41,212 bases of DNA from an uncultured bacterium (GCA_902826945.1 CADEGS010000014.1:1-41212), one strand, 5' to 3'. Counted from the stretch's first letter, positions 18,331 to 27,646 are shown. Translations and numbers: made by a program. The notes: generated by a model not told the origin, from the sequence alone.

Positions 18331-19875
18331 TCAAACGCCGCGCCGGCGGCGCACGAGCGCGCGCAGCGCCTCCTCGCGCTCGGGCAGGGCGTGGCGCACG
18401 TACTCCCAGGCCTCCTCGGCGTTGTCCGAGCTGTGCAGGAAGTTCGAGCGCTCGGCCTCGGGCAGCGCGGCGTTCAGCTCCTCGCGGATCGCGCGCTTGC
18501 AGACGATGCGGCCGTTGTCCATGTCCGGGTAGCGCCGGCGGTAGCGCCGCCGCAGGCGCGTGGGCGAGGGGTCCCAGGCGAAGAGCACCGCCGCCGGCGG
18601 CCCGCCGTCGGCCGGGAAGTCGCCGCGCGCCCAGTTGCCCCCGCGCGTGCGCTCCGCCAGCCGCGCGGCGGCCTCGGGCGACAGCGCGTGGGTCTCGAGC
18701 ACCTCGAAGCCGTGGCGCTCGACCGCGCTCGCCACGCGCGGCAGGAGGCCCTGCCCGAGCGCGCGCCGGCGCACGACGAAGACCGCCACGCCGGCGCGCT
18801 CGGCGCGCGCGCCGCCGGCGAAGAAGCGGCGCCGGATCCAGGCGTTGCGGCGCGCCCACTTGCGCAGCGTGTCGCGCGGCGGCTTCCAGCCGCGCGCCTC
18901 GAGCAGCGCGTCCAGGCCCTCCAGGCTCCAGTCGTCGTGCGCGATCCCGAGCGCGCGCGCGCGCGCCGCCAGCACGGCCGCGAAGTCGTGCTTCGGCGCG
19001 CGCGGCCGCACGCCGGGCGTCGCCGAGGAGAGGCCCGAGGCCTCGCCCTTGTGGTAGAGCGCGTGGAAGGCGAGCGACAGGAACGCGTCCTCCGGGCAGG
19101 GCACGCGCACGCCGCGCCCGTTGTCCTGCGCGCGCTCGAGCAGGCGCGCGCCGAGCGCGGAGGGCAGGTAGCACGCGCCGCGGTACGCGCCGCCCTGCGA
19201 GCCCCACACGCAGTACGCGTCGATCGGGATCGTCCCCGGGCCCGTGCCCAGCGCCTCGAGCAGCGCGGGGCGGTCCTCGTCGTGGACGAGCAGGTCCACG
19301 TCGCTCCCCGGCGCCAGCCGCGGCAGGTCGTCGAACCAGCGCAGGACGGCGTAGCGCACGCCGCGGCGCGCGAGCGCGGCGAAGAAGGCCTGCGCGCCGA
19401 GCTCGGGCGAGAGGAAGAGGCGCGCGCGCTCCTTGACGCGCCCGGCGCCCTCGAGCAGCCAGTGCTCGCGCGCGCCGCCGCCGGCGAGCGGCACGCCGAG
19501 CGTCCCGCGCAGGCGCAGGTTGCCGAGCGCGCGCCGCGCCAGCACCGGCAAGAAGAGCCCGGCGCGCCGCGGCACGAGGACGTGGCGGGCGCGCGCGAAC
19601 GAGCGGCGGCCGCGCAGCAGCGCGGCGGAGTCGCCCGAGAGGACCAGCACCTCGGCGTCGTTCCCGCCCGCGGCCTGGCGCGCGCCTTCCCAGGGCGCGA
19701 GCTTGGCCGCCAGCCCGCCGGCGCGTGCGCGCAGCGCCTCGAGGCGCTCGGTCGCCGCCAGCGCCAGCACGTTCGGGCGCCCGGCGCCGACCAGCCACTC
19801 CAGGCAGGCCGTGTCGCGCGCGTCGCACTCGAGGAAGCGCGTGCGCTCGTCCCAGTCCGCGGGCAGCGCGCTCAT
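18331..19875 (-). CDS. Nucleotidyltransferase-like protein fused to a C-terminal NDP-kinase-like domain
   Basis: The 514-residue cytoplasmic protein has three parts. Residues 1-150 are unrecognised, with a VLVLSGDSAALL strand. The middle (about 165-300) resembles the Pol-beta-type nucleotidyltransferase family, with YAVLRW, then GSDVDLLV carrying Asp192 and Asp194. The C-terminal region (about 365-505) aligns by eye to nucleoside-diphosphate kinase: GLLPRVASAVERHGFEVLET, LSPEAA, AVLFAWD and NFLHSSDNAEEAWEYV, where His481 matches the phosphorylated His of the NxxHGSD motif. The Gly after this His is Ser, and the Lys of the KPD strand is replaced by Arg, so activity is uncertain. ATG 19875 overlaps the stop of the glycosyltransferase (ATGA), suggesting coupled synthesis and a nucleotide-sugar or glycan role. 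The substrate is unknown. Confidence 0.75.
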   Translation of the reverse strand: MSALPADWDERTRFLECDARDTACLEWLVGAGRPNVLALAATERLEALRARAGGLAAKLAPWEGARQAAGGNDAEVLVLSGDSAALLRGRRSFARARHVLVPRRAGLFLPVLARRALGNLRLRGTLGVPLAGGGAREHWLLEGAGRVKERARLFLSPELGAQAFFAALARRGVRYAVLRWFDDLPRLAPGSDVDLLVHDEDRPALLEALGTGPGTIPIDAYCVWGSQGGAYRGACYLPSALGARLLERAQDNGRGVRVPCPEDAFLSLAFHALYHKGEASGLSSATPGVRPRAPKHDFAAVLAARARALGIAHDDWSLEGLDALLEARGWKPPRDTLRKWARRNAWIRRRFFAGGARAERAGVAVFVVRRRALGQGLLPRVASAVERHGFEVLETHALSPEAAARLAERTRGGNWARGDFPADGGPPAAVLFAWDPSPTRLRRRYRRRYPDMDNGRIVCKRAIREELNAALPEAERSNFLHSSDNAEEAWEYVRHALPEREEALRALVRRRRGV

Positions 19876-21068
19876 CGCGCGACGGCCTCGGAGAGCGCGA
19901 CGCCGGCGCGCGGCCCCGCGCCGGAGGCGCCGACGGGCGGCAGCACGCGCTCGTAGACCGACTGCACGCTCTCCAGCATCTCGCGCTCGCCGTGCCGGCG
20001 GCGCACGAGCGCCAGGCCCGCGTCCGCCAGGCGCGCGCGCCGCCCGCCGTCGCGCGCCAGCCCGGTCAGGGCCGCGGCCAGCGCGTCCGCGTCGCCGGGC
20101 GGCACGAGCACGCCCGTCTCGCCGTGCTGCACCAGGTCGGGCAGCATGCCGACGTCGCTCGCCACGACGCACACCCCGCTCGCCATCGCCTCGAGGGTGG
20201 CGCGGCTCGAGCCCTCCGAGCCGAGGCTGGCGAGCACGAACAGGTCGGAGGCCGCCAGCAGCTCCTCGACGTCGGAGCGCTGCCCGAGGAAGCGCACGCG
20301 CTGCGCCACGCCGAGCGCGCGCGCCTCGCGCTCGAGCTCGCCCGCGAGCGAGCCGGCGCCAGCGACCAGCGCCACGACCTCTTGCGGCGCGCGCGCCAGC
20401 GCGCGCAAGAGCACCGCCTGCCCCTTGACGCGCTCCAGGCGCCCGACGTTCGCCACGACGACCTGTCCGGGCGCGAGGCCCAGGCGCTCGCGCAGCGCCG
20501 CGCGCTCGGGGCGCGGGCGGAAGCGCTCCTGGTCCACGCCGTCCGTCAGGCGGAAGACGATCGCGCGCGGCGCGCCCGCGGCGAGCACGGTCTCCTCGAT
20601 GCGCCGGCAGGTCACGAACAGGGCCGCCAGGCGGCGATGCAGCCAGACGCGCGCGAGCGTGCGGCGCACCGGCTTGTCGATCGCGCGCATGACGGCCAGC
20701 CGGGCGCTCGTGCCGACGCACGCCCAGGCCGCGATCCAGGTCTCGGCCGACTGCCAGGCGTGCACGACGTCCACGCGCTCGCGCCGCAGCACGCGCCGCA
20801 GGCGCGCCACGTCGCGCGCGATGGCCAGCGGGTGGAGCCCGTGCAGGAGCGTCAGCCCCTCGAGGTGCACGACGCCGGAGCCCGCGGTCCACTCGCGCAC
20901 CTTCGCGCCCGGCCGCGAGCCGACCAGCACGCGCTCGCCGGCGGCCGCCTGCAGCCGGCACAGCCGCGCGGCCATGTACGCGGTGCCGTTGCCGCGGGTC
21001 AGCGACAGGAGGTGCAGGATCGTGCGCGCCGGGCGCGCTCGGTCGGCTGCCGTCACGCGGCGGATCAT
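19872..21068 (-). CDS. GT4-family glycosyltransferase (GT-B fold)
   Basis: The 398-residue enzyme has a GT-B layout. The acceptor half begins ILHLLSLTRGNGTAYMAARLCR and includes VDVVHAWQSAETW. The donor half contains VVANVGRLERVKGQAVLLRAL, VRFLGQRSDVEELLAASDLFVLAS and the EX7E motif (Glu285 to Glu293), followed by GVCVVASDVGMLPDLV and GVLVPPGD, all typical of Glycos_transf_1/GT4 retaining enzymes. It lacks a signal peptide and would work on the cytoplasmic face of the inner membrane, adding a sugar to a lipid-linked glycan. Acceptor and donor cannot be read from the sequence. It is the first gene of a minus-strand unit and overlaps the nucleotidyltransferase fusion by four bases. ATG 21068 is preceded by only 63 bases shared with the divergent PAP2 gene. 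Confidence 0.88.
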   Translation of the reverse strand: MIRRVTAADRARPARTILHLLSLTRGNGTAYMAARLCRLQAAAGERVLVGSRPGAKVREWTAGSGVVHLEGLTLLHGLHPLAIARDVARLRRVLRRERVDVVHAWQSAETWIAAWACVGTSARLAVMRAIDKPVRRTLARVWLHRRLAALFVTCRRIEETVLAAGAPRAIVFRLTDGVDQERFRPRPERAALRERLGLAPGQVVVANVGRLERVKGQAVLLRALARAPQEVVALVAGAGSLAGELEREARALGVAQRVRFLGQRSDVEELLAASDLFVLASLGSEGSSRATLEAMASGVCVVASDVGMLPDLVQHGETGVLVPPGDADALAAALTGLARDGGRRARLADAGLALVRRRHGEREMLESVQSVYERVLPPVGASGAGPRAGVALSEAVAR

Positions 21069-21096
21069 ACGGAGCGCGCCGGGCGCGCGCCCGTCC

Positions 21097-21125
21097 TTGT
21101 GGCGGGCGGCGCGCGGTGTCACTCT
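21097..21125 (+). promoter_or_regulatory. Candidate promoter of the PAP2 lipoprotein gene
   Basis: TTGTGG (21097-21102), exactly 17 bases, then CACTCT (21120-21125). The -10 box ends six bases before ATG 21132, again implying a leaderless mRNA. It sits in the 63-base gap between divergent genes, so expression of the glycosyltransferase may share this region. Confidence 0.35.
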
Positions 21126-21131
21126 GGCGCC

Positions 21132-21938
21132 ATGCGCCGCTCGCGCCGATGGGTCTCGCTCGCGCTGGTCGCGGCGCTCGCGGGCGCCTGCGGCACGCTC
21201 CCGGACGGGCGCCGCTGGGGCCAGGACGCCACGCTCGCGCCCGGCTGGGGGCGCCTCGGCCGCTCGGCGCTGCGCGCCGCGTCGAGCCCCTGGACCTGGG
21301 GGCCGCTGGCCCTGGCGGGCGTGCTCGCGATCGACCGCTGGGACCAGGAGCTCTCGACCTGGGCGCGCGAGCACCAGCCGCTCTTCGGCTCGACCGACAA
21401 CGCCGAGGACTGGGCCGGACGCCTGCGCGCGGCCGCGAACGACGCGTTCGTCGCCACGGCGCTCCTGACGCCGAGCGGCGACGAGCCCGGCCGCTGGCTG
21501 CTCTCCAAGGCCGAGGGGCTGGCCATCGGCCTGGCGGCGAAGACGATCACCTCGGAGGCGACGGACGCGCTCAAGGGCTCCCTCGACCGCACGCGGCCGA
21601 ACCAGGAGGACGACCGCAGCATGCCGTCGGGGCACAGCTCGTCGGCCTTCGCCTCGGCGACGCTGGCCGCGCGGAACCTCGACTCGATCGCGATGCCCGG
21701 CGCGCTGCGCGAGACGGCGCGCGCCGGCGTCTATGCGATCGCGCTCGGCACGGCGTGGTCGCGCGTCGAGTCCGGCGCGCACTACCCGGCGGACGTGCTC
21801 GTCGGGGCGGCGCTCGCGAGCTTCCTGACGCGCTTCGTGCACGACGCCTTCCTGGGCCTGCCCGAGCCCGGCGTGCCCGAGGTGACGCTGAGCGTGCTCG
21901 AGGGCGGCGCCGCCCTGACGCTGTCCTGGTCGCTCTGA
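21132..21938 (+). CDS. PAP2-superfamily phosphatase lipoprotein
   Basis: The 268-residue protein has a lipoprotein signal with lipobox LAGAC (Cys20). It contains the three PAP2 (phosphatidic acid phosphatase) signatures: KGSLDRTRP, PSGHSS with His168, and SRVESGAHYPAD with His217 and Asp221. These form the phospho-histidine site that removes phosphate from lipid phosphates or undecaprenyl pyrophosphate. Unlike classical integral PAP2 enzymes, only moderately hydrophobic helices are present (about 50-70, 105-130, 170-235), resembling the secreted class A acid-phosphatase/PAP2 type found as periplasmic lipoproteins. No ribosome site precedes ATG 21132. It is divergent from the glycosyltransferase and precedes the S46 peptidase gene by 79 bases, with a separate promoter candidate between them. 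Confidence 0.9.
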   Translation: MRRSRRWVSLALVAALAGACGTLPDGRRWGQDATLAPGWGRLGRSALRAASSPWTWGPLALAGVLAIDRWDQELSTWAREHQPLFGSTDNAEDWAGRLRAAANDAFVATALLTPSGDEPGRWLLSKAEGLAIGLAAKTITSEATDALKGSLDRTRPNQEDDRSMPSGHSSSAFASATLAARNLDSIAMPGALRETARAGVYAIALGTAWSRVESGAHYPADVLVGAALASFLTRFVHDAFLGLPEPGVPEVTLSVLEGGAALTLSWSL

Positions 21939-21958
21939 CGCGCCCGCTCCGGCCCGCG

Positions 21959-21987
21959 TGGCCGGCCGGGCGGCGCGCGGGTACAAC
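21959..21987 (+). promoter_or_regulatory. Candidate promoter of the S46 peptidase gene
   Basis: TGGCCG (21959-21964), 17 bases, TACAAC (21982-21987); start codon 30 bases downstream with AGGAA at 22008-22012. The -35-like hexamer and spacer are identical to those before the PTS operon. Confidence 0.4.
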
Positions 21988-22017
21988 GGTGCACCCCCCC
22001 GCTGCCCAGGAACCGAC

Positions 22018-24105
22018 ATGAAGCCGCTCCGCCCCGCCCTCCTGCCCGCCGCCCTCGCCCTCCTCGTCGTCCTGCCCGCGCACGCGCGCGACGAGGGCAT
22101 GTGGCTCTTCAACCGCCCGCCGCTCGAGCGGCTGAAGGAGCGCTACGGCTTCGAGCCCTCGCCCGCCTGGCTGGAGCACGTGCAGAAGTCCTGCGTGCGC
22201 GTCTCGACCGGGGGCTCGGGCTCGATCGTGTCGCCGCGCGGCCTGGTGATGACGAACCACCACGTCGCGCACGACGTGCTCGAGCGCCTCTCGACGCCCG
22301 AGCGCAACCTGCTCGAGCAGGGCTTCCTGGCGCACGAGCCGGCGCAGGAGCTCGCCTGCCCCGACCTCGAGATGCTCGTCCTGTGGGCGATCGAGGACCA
22401 GAGCGAGCGCGTCCTCGCCGCCGGCGCGGGCAAGCCCGCCGCCGAGGCCGAGGCCGCGCGCCGCGCCGCCATGGCCGCCATCGAGGAGGAGGCCGCGGCG
22501 CGCACGGGGCTGCACTGCGAGATGGTCACGCTCTACCAGGGGGCGCGCTTCCACCTCTACGAGTACAAGCGCTACACCGACGTGCGCCTGGTGATGGCGC
22601 CCGAGAGCGCCGTGGCGGCGTTCGGCGGCGACGTCGACAACTTCGAGTTCCCGCGCTTCTGCCTGGACATGACCTTCTTCCGCATCTGGGAGGACGGCGC
22701 GCCGCTCGAGGCCGAGCACTGGCTGACGTGGAGCGAGGACGGCGTGCGCGAGGGCGAGCTGGTGCTCGTCGCCGGGCACCCCGGCCGCACCGAGCGCCTG
22801 AACACCGTCGCGCACCTCGAGTTCCTGCGCGACGTGCGCTACCCGAGCGTGCTCGCGCGCCTGTGCCGCGCCGAGGTGCGGCTCTCGACCTTCGCCGCGC
22901 GCAGCGACGCGAACGCGCTGGCGGCGAGCTCCGACCTGCTCTCGGTCCAGAACAGCCGCAAGGCGTACGTCGGGCTGCAGGGCGGCCTGCTGGACCCCGC
23001 GCTGATGGGGGAGAAGCGCCGCGCCGAGGCCGCGCTGCGCGCCGCCGTCGAGGCGAACCCGCGCTGGAAGGAGCAGTGGGGCGACGCCTGGGAGCGGCTG
23101 GCCGCCGCCGAGGAGAAGGCCGCGGCGCTCTACCCGCGCCTGACCGCGCTGGGCGGCCCCGGCCTGGCGCTGGGGGGCAAGCTCGCCGGCTACGCCACGA
23201 CGATCGTGCGCCTGACCGCCGAGCGCGAGAAGCCGAGCGGCGAGCGCCTGCGCGAGTACCGCGACTCGAACCTCGACTCGGTGCTGCTCGGCCTGTACGC
23301 GGAGACGCCGGTGCTGGCGGCGTACGAGACGCTGCAGCTCGAGGGCGACCTGATCCGGCTGTGCGAGACGCTCGGCGCGGACGATCCGCTGGCGGCCGCG
23401 GTGCTGGACGGGCAGAGCCCGATCGCGCGCGCGACCGCGCTCGTCGGCGGCACGCGCCTGGGCGACCTCGCCGTGCGGCGCGCGCTGGTCGAGGGCGGGC
23501 GCGCGGCGGTCGAGGCCTCGGACGACCCGCTGCTGCGCTTCGTGCGCGCGCTCGACCCGGCCGCGCGCGAGGTGCGCCAGCGCTGGGAGGACGGCGTGAC
23601 CAGCGTCGAGCGCGAGTCCTACGCGCGCATCGCCGCCGCGAAGTTCGCCGTCGAGGGCGAGAGCGTCTACCCCGACGCGACCTTCACGCTGCGCCTGGCC
23701 TACGGCGCGGTGCGCTCCTACCGCGAGCGCGGCGAGGTCGTGCCGGCCTTCACCGACCTGGGCGGCATGTACGAGCGCATGCGCGCGCGCGGCGCGACGC
23801 CGCCCTTCGCCCTGCCCGAGCGCTGGCTCGAGCGCCGCGAGGCGCTCGACCTCGAGACGCCCTACGACTTCGTCTCGACCCCCGACATCATCGGCGGCAA
23901 CTCCGGCTCGCCGACGATCGACGCGGAGGGCGAGGTGGTGGGGCTGATCTTCGACGGCAACCTGCAGAGCCTCACCGGCGACTTCGCCTACACCGACGAG
24001 GAGGCGCGCGCGGTCTCGGTCGACGCGCGCGCCATCGTCGAGGCGCTGCGCGTCGTGTACGGGGCGGACGAGCTGGTCCTGGAGCTGCACGGCGGAACGC
24101 GCTAG
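22018..24105 (+). CDS. S46-family dipeptidyl-peptidase (DPP7-type)
   Basis: The 695-residue exported enzyme (signal peptide, cleavage after AHA, about residue 24) begins its mature part with DEGMWLFN, the usual N-terminus of S46 peptidases. It is a chymotrypsin-fold dipeptidyl-peptidase with the catalytic His in TNHHV (His81 or His82) and the nucleophile Ser629 in GGNSGSP. GLIFDGN carries Gly where DPP7 has Gly673; DPP11 enzymes have Arg there, giving Asp/Glu specificity, so a preference for hydrophobic P1 residues is inferred. The length agrees with the family's 700-720 residues. Such enzymes take dipeptides from oligopeptides in the periplasm. A good AGGAA site lies five bases before ATG 22018. 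It is apparently a single-gene transcript, with a hairpin 26 bases after the stop. Confidence 0.94.
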   Translation: MKPLRPALLPAALALLVVLPAHARDEGMWLFNRPPLERLKERYGFEPSPAWLEHVQKSCVRVSTGGSGSIVSPRGLVMTNHHVAHDVLERLSTPERNLLEQGFLAHEPAQELACPDLEMLVLWAIEDQSERVLAAGAGKPAAEAEAARRAAMAAIEEEAAARTGLHCEMVTLYQGARFHLYEYKRYTDVRLVMAPESAVAAFGGDVDNFEFPRFCLDMTFFRIWEDGAPLEAEHWLTWSEDGVREGELVLVAGHPGRTERLNTVAHLEFLRDVRYPSVLARLCRAEVRLSTFAARSDANALAASSDLLSVQNSRKAYVGLQGGLLDPALMGEKRRAEAALRAAVEANPRWKEQWGDAWERLAAAEEKAAALYPRLTALGGPGLALGGKLAGYATTIVRLTAEREKPSGERLREYRDSNLDSVLLGLYAETPVLAAYETLQLEGDLIRLCETLGADDPLAAAVLDGQSPIARATALVGGTRLGDLAVRRALVEGGRAAVEASDDPLLRFVRALDPAAREVRQRWEDGVTSVERESYARIAAAKFAVEGESVYPDATFTLRLAYGAVRSYRERGEVVPAFTDLGGMYERMRARGATPPFALPERWLERREALDLETPYDFVSTPDIIGGNSGSPTIDAEGEVVGLIFDGNLQSLTGDFAYTDEEARAVSVDARAIVEALRVVYGADELVLELHGGTR

Positions 24106-24131
24106 GAGCGTCGCGCCGGCCGTAGGAAGCT

Positions 24132-24160
24132 CGCGCGCCCGTACGCCGTACGGGCGTGCG
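24132..24160. terminator. Strong hairpin after the S46 peptidase gene
   Basis: An inverted repeat with arms GCCCGTAC and GTACGGGC around a 3-base loop (24137-24155), extended by five more pairs (one G-U) to a 13-pair stem. No T-run follows, so it is either a terminator of the U-less type or an operator for the kinase genes downstream. It is the most stable short palindrome I noticed in the window. Confidence 0.5.
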
Positions 24161-24172
24161 CTCGCCGGGTCG

Positions 24173-24200
24173 TTCCGGCGTCGAGACTGAGGATTAATAC
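24173..24200 (+). promoter_or_regulatory. Candidate promoter of the sensor-kinase pair
   Basis: TTCCGG (24173-24178), 16 bases, TAATAC (24195-24200), in the A+T-richest spot of the 215-base gap. The start codon is 120 bases downstream, leaving a long leader; AGGAGG at 24297-24302 is 18 bases before ATG 24321, further than usual. Confidence 0.35.
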
Positions 24201-24320
24201 GCAGCGGCCGAGCGGTCGCCACGCGCGGGCGCCCACGAGGCTCGCGTACGCTCTTGCGCGGCGGCCCTCCAGGAAGCCAAGCTCGCGCCCCACGGCAGGA
24301 GGCCTTCCCGACCTCGGCCC

Positions 24321-25688
24321 ATGGACATCCACCAGCTCGTCTTCGACGCGTCTCCCGACGCGCTCCTGGTCGTCGGCCGCGACGGTGCGATCCGGCGCGT
24401 CAATGGCCAGGTGGGCCGTTTGTTCGGCTACGCGCAGGGCGAGCTGATCGGTCTCACGATCGAGGACCTGGTCCCGGTCCGCCTGCGCGAGCGCCACGCC
24501 GATCACCGCGCCGAGTACGTGCGCGCGCCGAACACGCGGCCGATGGGCGCCGGGCTCGAGCTCTTCGGGCGCCGCCGCGACGGCAGCGAGTTCCCGGTGG
24601 ACATCATGCTCAGCCCGGTGTCCTCGGCGCACGAGGACGCCGCCGTGCTGTGCGTCGTGCGCGACGTGACCGAGCGCCGCAAGGCCGAGGAGATGTTCCG
24701 CGGCCTGCTGGAGTCGGCGCCCGACGCGATGGTCATCGTGGACGAGTCCGGCACGATCGTGCTCGCCAACGCGCAGGCGGAGACGCTCTTCGGCTACCCG
24801 CGCGTCGAGCTCTTGGGCCAGCCGGTCGAGATGCTGATCCCGGCGCGCTTCCGCGCCGACCACCCGACCTTCCGCGCCGCCTACTTCGCGAGCCCCACGT
24901 TCCGGCCGATGGGGGCCGGCCTGGAGCTCTACGGCCTGCGCAAGGACGGCTCGGAGTTCCCGGTCGAGATCAGCCTCAGCCCGCTGCAGACCGAGCGCGG
25001 CGTGCTCGTCTCGAGCGCGATCCGCGACCTGAGCGAGCGCAAGCAGGCCGAGCGCATCCTCGACGCGCTGCGCGAGAAGGAGGTCCTGCTCAAGGAGGTC
25101 CACCACCGCGTGAAGAACAACCTGGCGGTGATCTCCAGCCTGTTCTACCTCCAGTCGCAGTACACGCAGGACGCCGGCACGATCAAGATCCTGCAGGAGA
25201 GCCAGGAGCGCGTGCGCTGCATGGCGCTCGTGCACGAGAGCCTGTACCGCTCGGAGAGCCTGGCGGCGATCGACTTCGGCCGCTACGCCTCCGAGCTCTG
25301 CCACCGGCTGTTCCAGACCTACGGCGGCGGGAGCGGCATCCACCTGCGCACGCGCCTGGATCCGGTGCTCCTGTCGATCGAGACCGCCATCCCCTGCGGC
25401 CTGATCCTGAACGAGCTGATCACGAACGCCCTGACGCACGGCTTCCCCGGCGGCCGCGAGGGAGAGGTCGAGGTGCGGCTGGAGGAGGATCGCCCGCAGA
25501 CGTGCACGCTGAGCGTGAGCGACACGGGCGTCGGCATCCCGCGCGGCCTGTCGGCGCGCGAGGGCGACTCGCTCGGGCTGCGCCTGATCCGCTCGCTCAC
25601 GCGCCAGCTCCAGGGCGACTTCGAGCTCTCCCGCCGCGAGCCGGGCACGGACGCGCGGCTGACCTTCCCGAGGAATCCGGACCGATGA
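24321..25688 (+). CDS. PAS-PAS sensor histidine kinase (HisKA_2 type)
   Basis: The 455-residue cytoplasmic kinase has no membrane segment. Two PAS domains (about 1-117 and 125-245) are close duplicates; both hold PMGAGLEL, an R(K)DGSEFPV strand and an ERK/RKAE end. A HisKA_2 dimerisation domain follows, with [15 protein letters not shown] (phosphorylated His probably 262), then a HATPase domain with N-box [14 protein letters not shown]1 box DTGVGIP and GDSLGLRLI. HisKA_2 kinases often sense light, redox or energy state by PAS-bound ligands, but no cofactor residue such as the LOV cysteine (NCRFL) is visible. Its TGA overlaps the ATG of the next kinase, whose N-terminal receiver is the obvious phosphoryl acceptor. 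No membrane sensor is nearby. Confidence 0.92.
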   Translation: MDIHQLVFDASPDALLVVGRDGAIRRVNGQVGRLFGYAQGELIGLTIEDLVPVRLRERHADHRAEYVRAPNTRPMGAGLELFGRRRDGSEFPVDIMLSPVSSAHEDAAVLCVVRDVTERRKAEEMFRGLLESAPDAMVIVDESGTIVLANAQAETLFGYPRVELLGQPVEMLIPARFRADHPTFRAAYFASPTFRPMGAGLELYGLRKDGSEFPVEISLSPLQTERGVLVSSAIRDLSERKQAERILDALREKEVLLKEVHHRVKNNLAVISSLFYLQSQYTQDAGTIKILQESQERVRCMALVHESLYRSESLAAIDFGRYASELCHRLFQTYGGGSGIHLRTRLDPVLLSIETAIPCGLILNELITNALTHGFPGGREGEVEVRLEEDRPQTCTLSVSDTGVGIPRGLSAREGDSLGLRLIRSLTRQLQGDFELSRREPGTDARLTFPRNPDR

Positions 25689-27646
25689 AGCCGTTCGCCG
25701 CGCGCAGGGCGCGCATCCTGGTCGTCGAGGACGAGGCCCTGATCGCCGAGGAGATCGCGGAGCGGCTGCTCCAGCGCGGCTACGAGGTCGTCGGCGGCGA
25801 GGCCACCGCCGAGGGCGCCGTGCGCGCCGCCCGGGAGCTGGCGCCCGACCTGGTGCTGATGGACATCCGCCTGCGCGGCGTCGCGGACGGGATCCAGGCG
25901 GCCGAGCGGATCGCGCTCGGGGCCGGCATCCCGATCGTGTACCTGACGGCGCACTCGGACAAGGCCACCCTGGACCGCGCCAAGAAGACCGCGCCCTTCG
26001 GCTACGTCCTGAAGCCGTTCCAGGAGCAGGACCTCGTGGTCGCGATCGAGATCGCGCTGCAGCGCCACCTCGTCGAGCGCAGGCTGCGCGAGAGCGAGGC
26101 GCGCTACGCGACGACGCTGAGCAGCATCGGCGACGGCGTCGTCGCGACCGACCGCGAGCGGCGCGTCACGTTCATGAACCCCGCCGCGGAGGCGCTGACC
26201 GGCTGGCCGGCCGCCGAGGCCGAGGGCAGGCCCGTGGAGGAGGTCATGCGGCTCGTCCTCGACCCCCGGCGACCGGCCCCGCACCCGATCGTCGAGGCGT
26301 TGCGCCTGGGCGCGGCCGTCCACCTGCCGGGAGAGCTGGACCTGGTCGATCGCCGCGGCGCCGCGATCCCGATCGAGGACAGCGCCGCGCCGATCGTGGA
26401 CGAGGGCGGCGAGACGACCGGCGCGGTGATGGCCTTCCGCGACTGCCGCGAGAAGCGCGCCGCGCGCGAGTCGCTGCGGCGCGCCGAGGAGCGCCTGCGG
26501 GAGGCGCAGCGCATGGAGGCCGTCGGGCGCCTGGCGGGCGGCGTCGCGCACGACTTCAACAACATGCTGACGGTGATCCTCGGCTGCTGCGAGATGCTGG
26601 AGAACGCGCTCGAGCCGGGGGGCGTCGAGTCCGCGCTCGTGCACGACGTGCTGGAGGCGGCGCGCCGGGCGGCGGGGCTCACCGACCAGCTCCTGGGGCT
26701 GAGCCGCCAGCGCGTGCTGCGGCCGCGCACGGTCGAGCTGGGCGCGCTGGTGCGCGGCCTGGAGGGGCTGATGCGCCGCCTGCTCGGCGGCCGCGTCGAG
26801 CTCGACCTGGCGGAGGGCCCGGGTCCGTTGCACGTGTCGGTCGATACCGCGGCCTTCGAGCAGGCGCTGGTCAACCTGGTCAAGAACGCGCGCGACGCGA
26901 TGCAGCCGGACGGCGGCCGGCTGGGCCTGTGCCTGGGCTGCGTCGAGGTCTCCTCGGAGCCCGAGCCGGCGCTCGCGGAGCTCGCCCCGGGGCGCTACGC
27001 CACGCTGGAGGTGAAGGACAACGGCCACGGCATGGACGAGGCCACGCGCAGGCGCGCGTTCGAGCCCTTCTTCACGACCAAGCCCGTGGGGCAGGGCACG
27101 GGACTGGGGCTCGCGACCGTGTACGGCATGGTGAAGCAGTCGGGCGGTCACCTCTCGGTCGCCTCCGCGCCCGGTCGTGGGACCGCGCTCACGATCTACC
27201 TGCCGGCGGTCGAGGAGCCGCGCCCGACGGGCGCTGCGGTGGAGGAGCCCCGCGCGGGCCAGGTGCGCGGACGCGAGACGGTCCTGGTCGTCGAGAACGA
27301 CCCCGCCCTGCGCCGCATGGCGGTGGCCGGGCTGCGCTCGTACGGCTACGCGGTGCTCGAGGCCGTCGACGGCGAGGAGGCGCTGCGCACGATCGAGGCC
27401 GAGCCGCGCGCGATCGACCTGCTCGTGACCGACATGCTCCTGCCCGGCTGGACCGCGCGCCACGTGGCCGAGCTCCTGCACTCGCGGCGTCCGGGGCTGC
27501 GCGTGCTCTACCTCTCCGGCCCGACCGACGACGAGATCCTGCTGCGCGAGCTGGTGGACACGCGCGTGGCGCTCCTGCGCAAGCCCTTCACGCCGGCCGA
27601 CCTGGCGCGCCGCGTGCGCGAGGTGATGGAGCGCCCGGCGCCCTAG
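25685..27646 (+). CDS. Hybrid receiver-PAS-histidine kinase-receiver protein
   Basis: The 653-residue cytoplasmic protein has the order REC1 (about 9-125; acidic pair Glu15/Asp16, phospho-Asp60 in LVLMDIRL, Lys in VLKPF), PAS (about 130-255), HisKA (about 275-340, His289 in [11 protein letters not shown]), HATPase (about 385-500; [27 protein letters not shown]) and REC2 (about 527-645; Asp583 in [11 protein letters not shown]). ATG 25685 overlaps the upstream kinase stop (ATGA). Inferred phosphorelay: the PAS-PAS kinase phosphorylates REC1, which controls the internal kinase, which passes phosphate to REC2. There is no DNA-binding or enzymatic output domain, so a further partner must lie elsewhere. 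The stop codon shares the CTAG tetranucleotide with the stop of the convergent ABC permease. Confidence 0.92.
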   Translation: MKPFAARRARILVVEDEALIAEEIAERLLQRGYEVVGGEATAEGAVRAARELAPDLVLMDIRLRGVADGIQAAERIALGAGIPIVYLTAHSDKATLDRAKKTAPFGYVLKPFQEQDLVVAIEIALQRHLVERRLRESEARYATTLSSIGDGVVATDRERRVTFMNPAAEALTGWPAAEAEGRPVEEVMRLVLDPRRPAPHPIVEALRLGAAVHLPGELDLVDRRGAAIPIEDSAAPIVDEGGETTGAVMAFRDCREKRAARESLRRAEERLREAQRMEAVGRLAGGVAHDFNNMLTVILGCCEMLENALEPGGVESALVHDVLEAARRAAGLTDQLLGLSRQRVLRPRTVELGALVRGLEGLMRRLLGGRVELDLAEGPGPLHVSVDTAAFEQALVNLVKNARDAMQPDGGRLGLCLGCVEVSSEPEPALAELAPGRYATLEVKDNGHGMDEATRRRAFEPFFTTKPVGQGTGLGLATVYGMVKQSGGHLSVASAPGRGTALTIYLPAVEEPRPTGAAVEEPRAGQVRGRETVLVVENDPALRRMAVAGLRSYGYAVLEAVDGEEALRTIEAEPRAIDLLVTDMLLPGWTARHVAELLHSRRPGLRVLYLSGPTDDEILLRELVDTRVALLRKPFTPADLARRVREVMERPAP

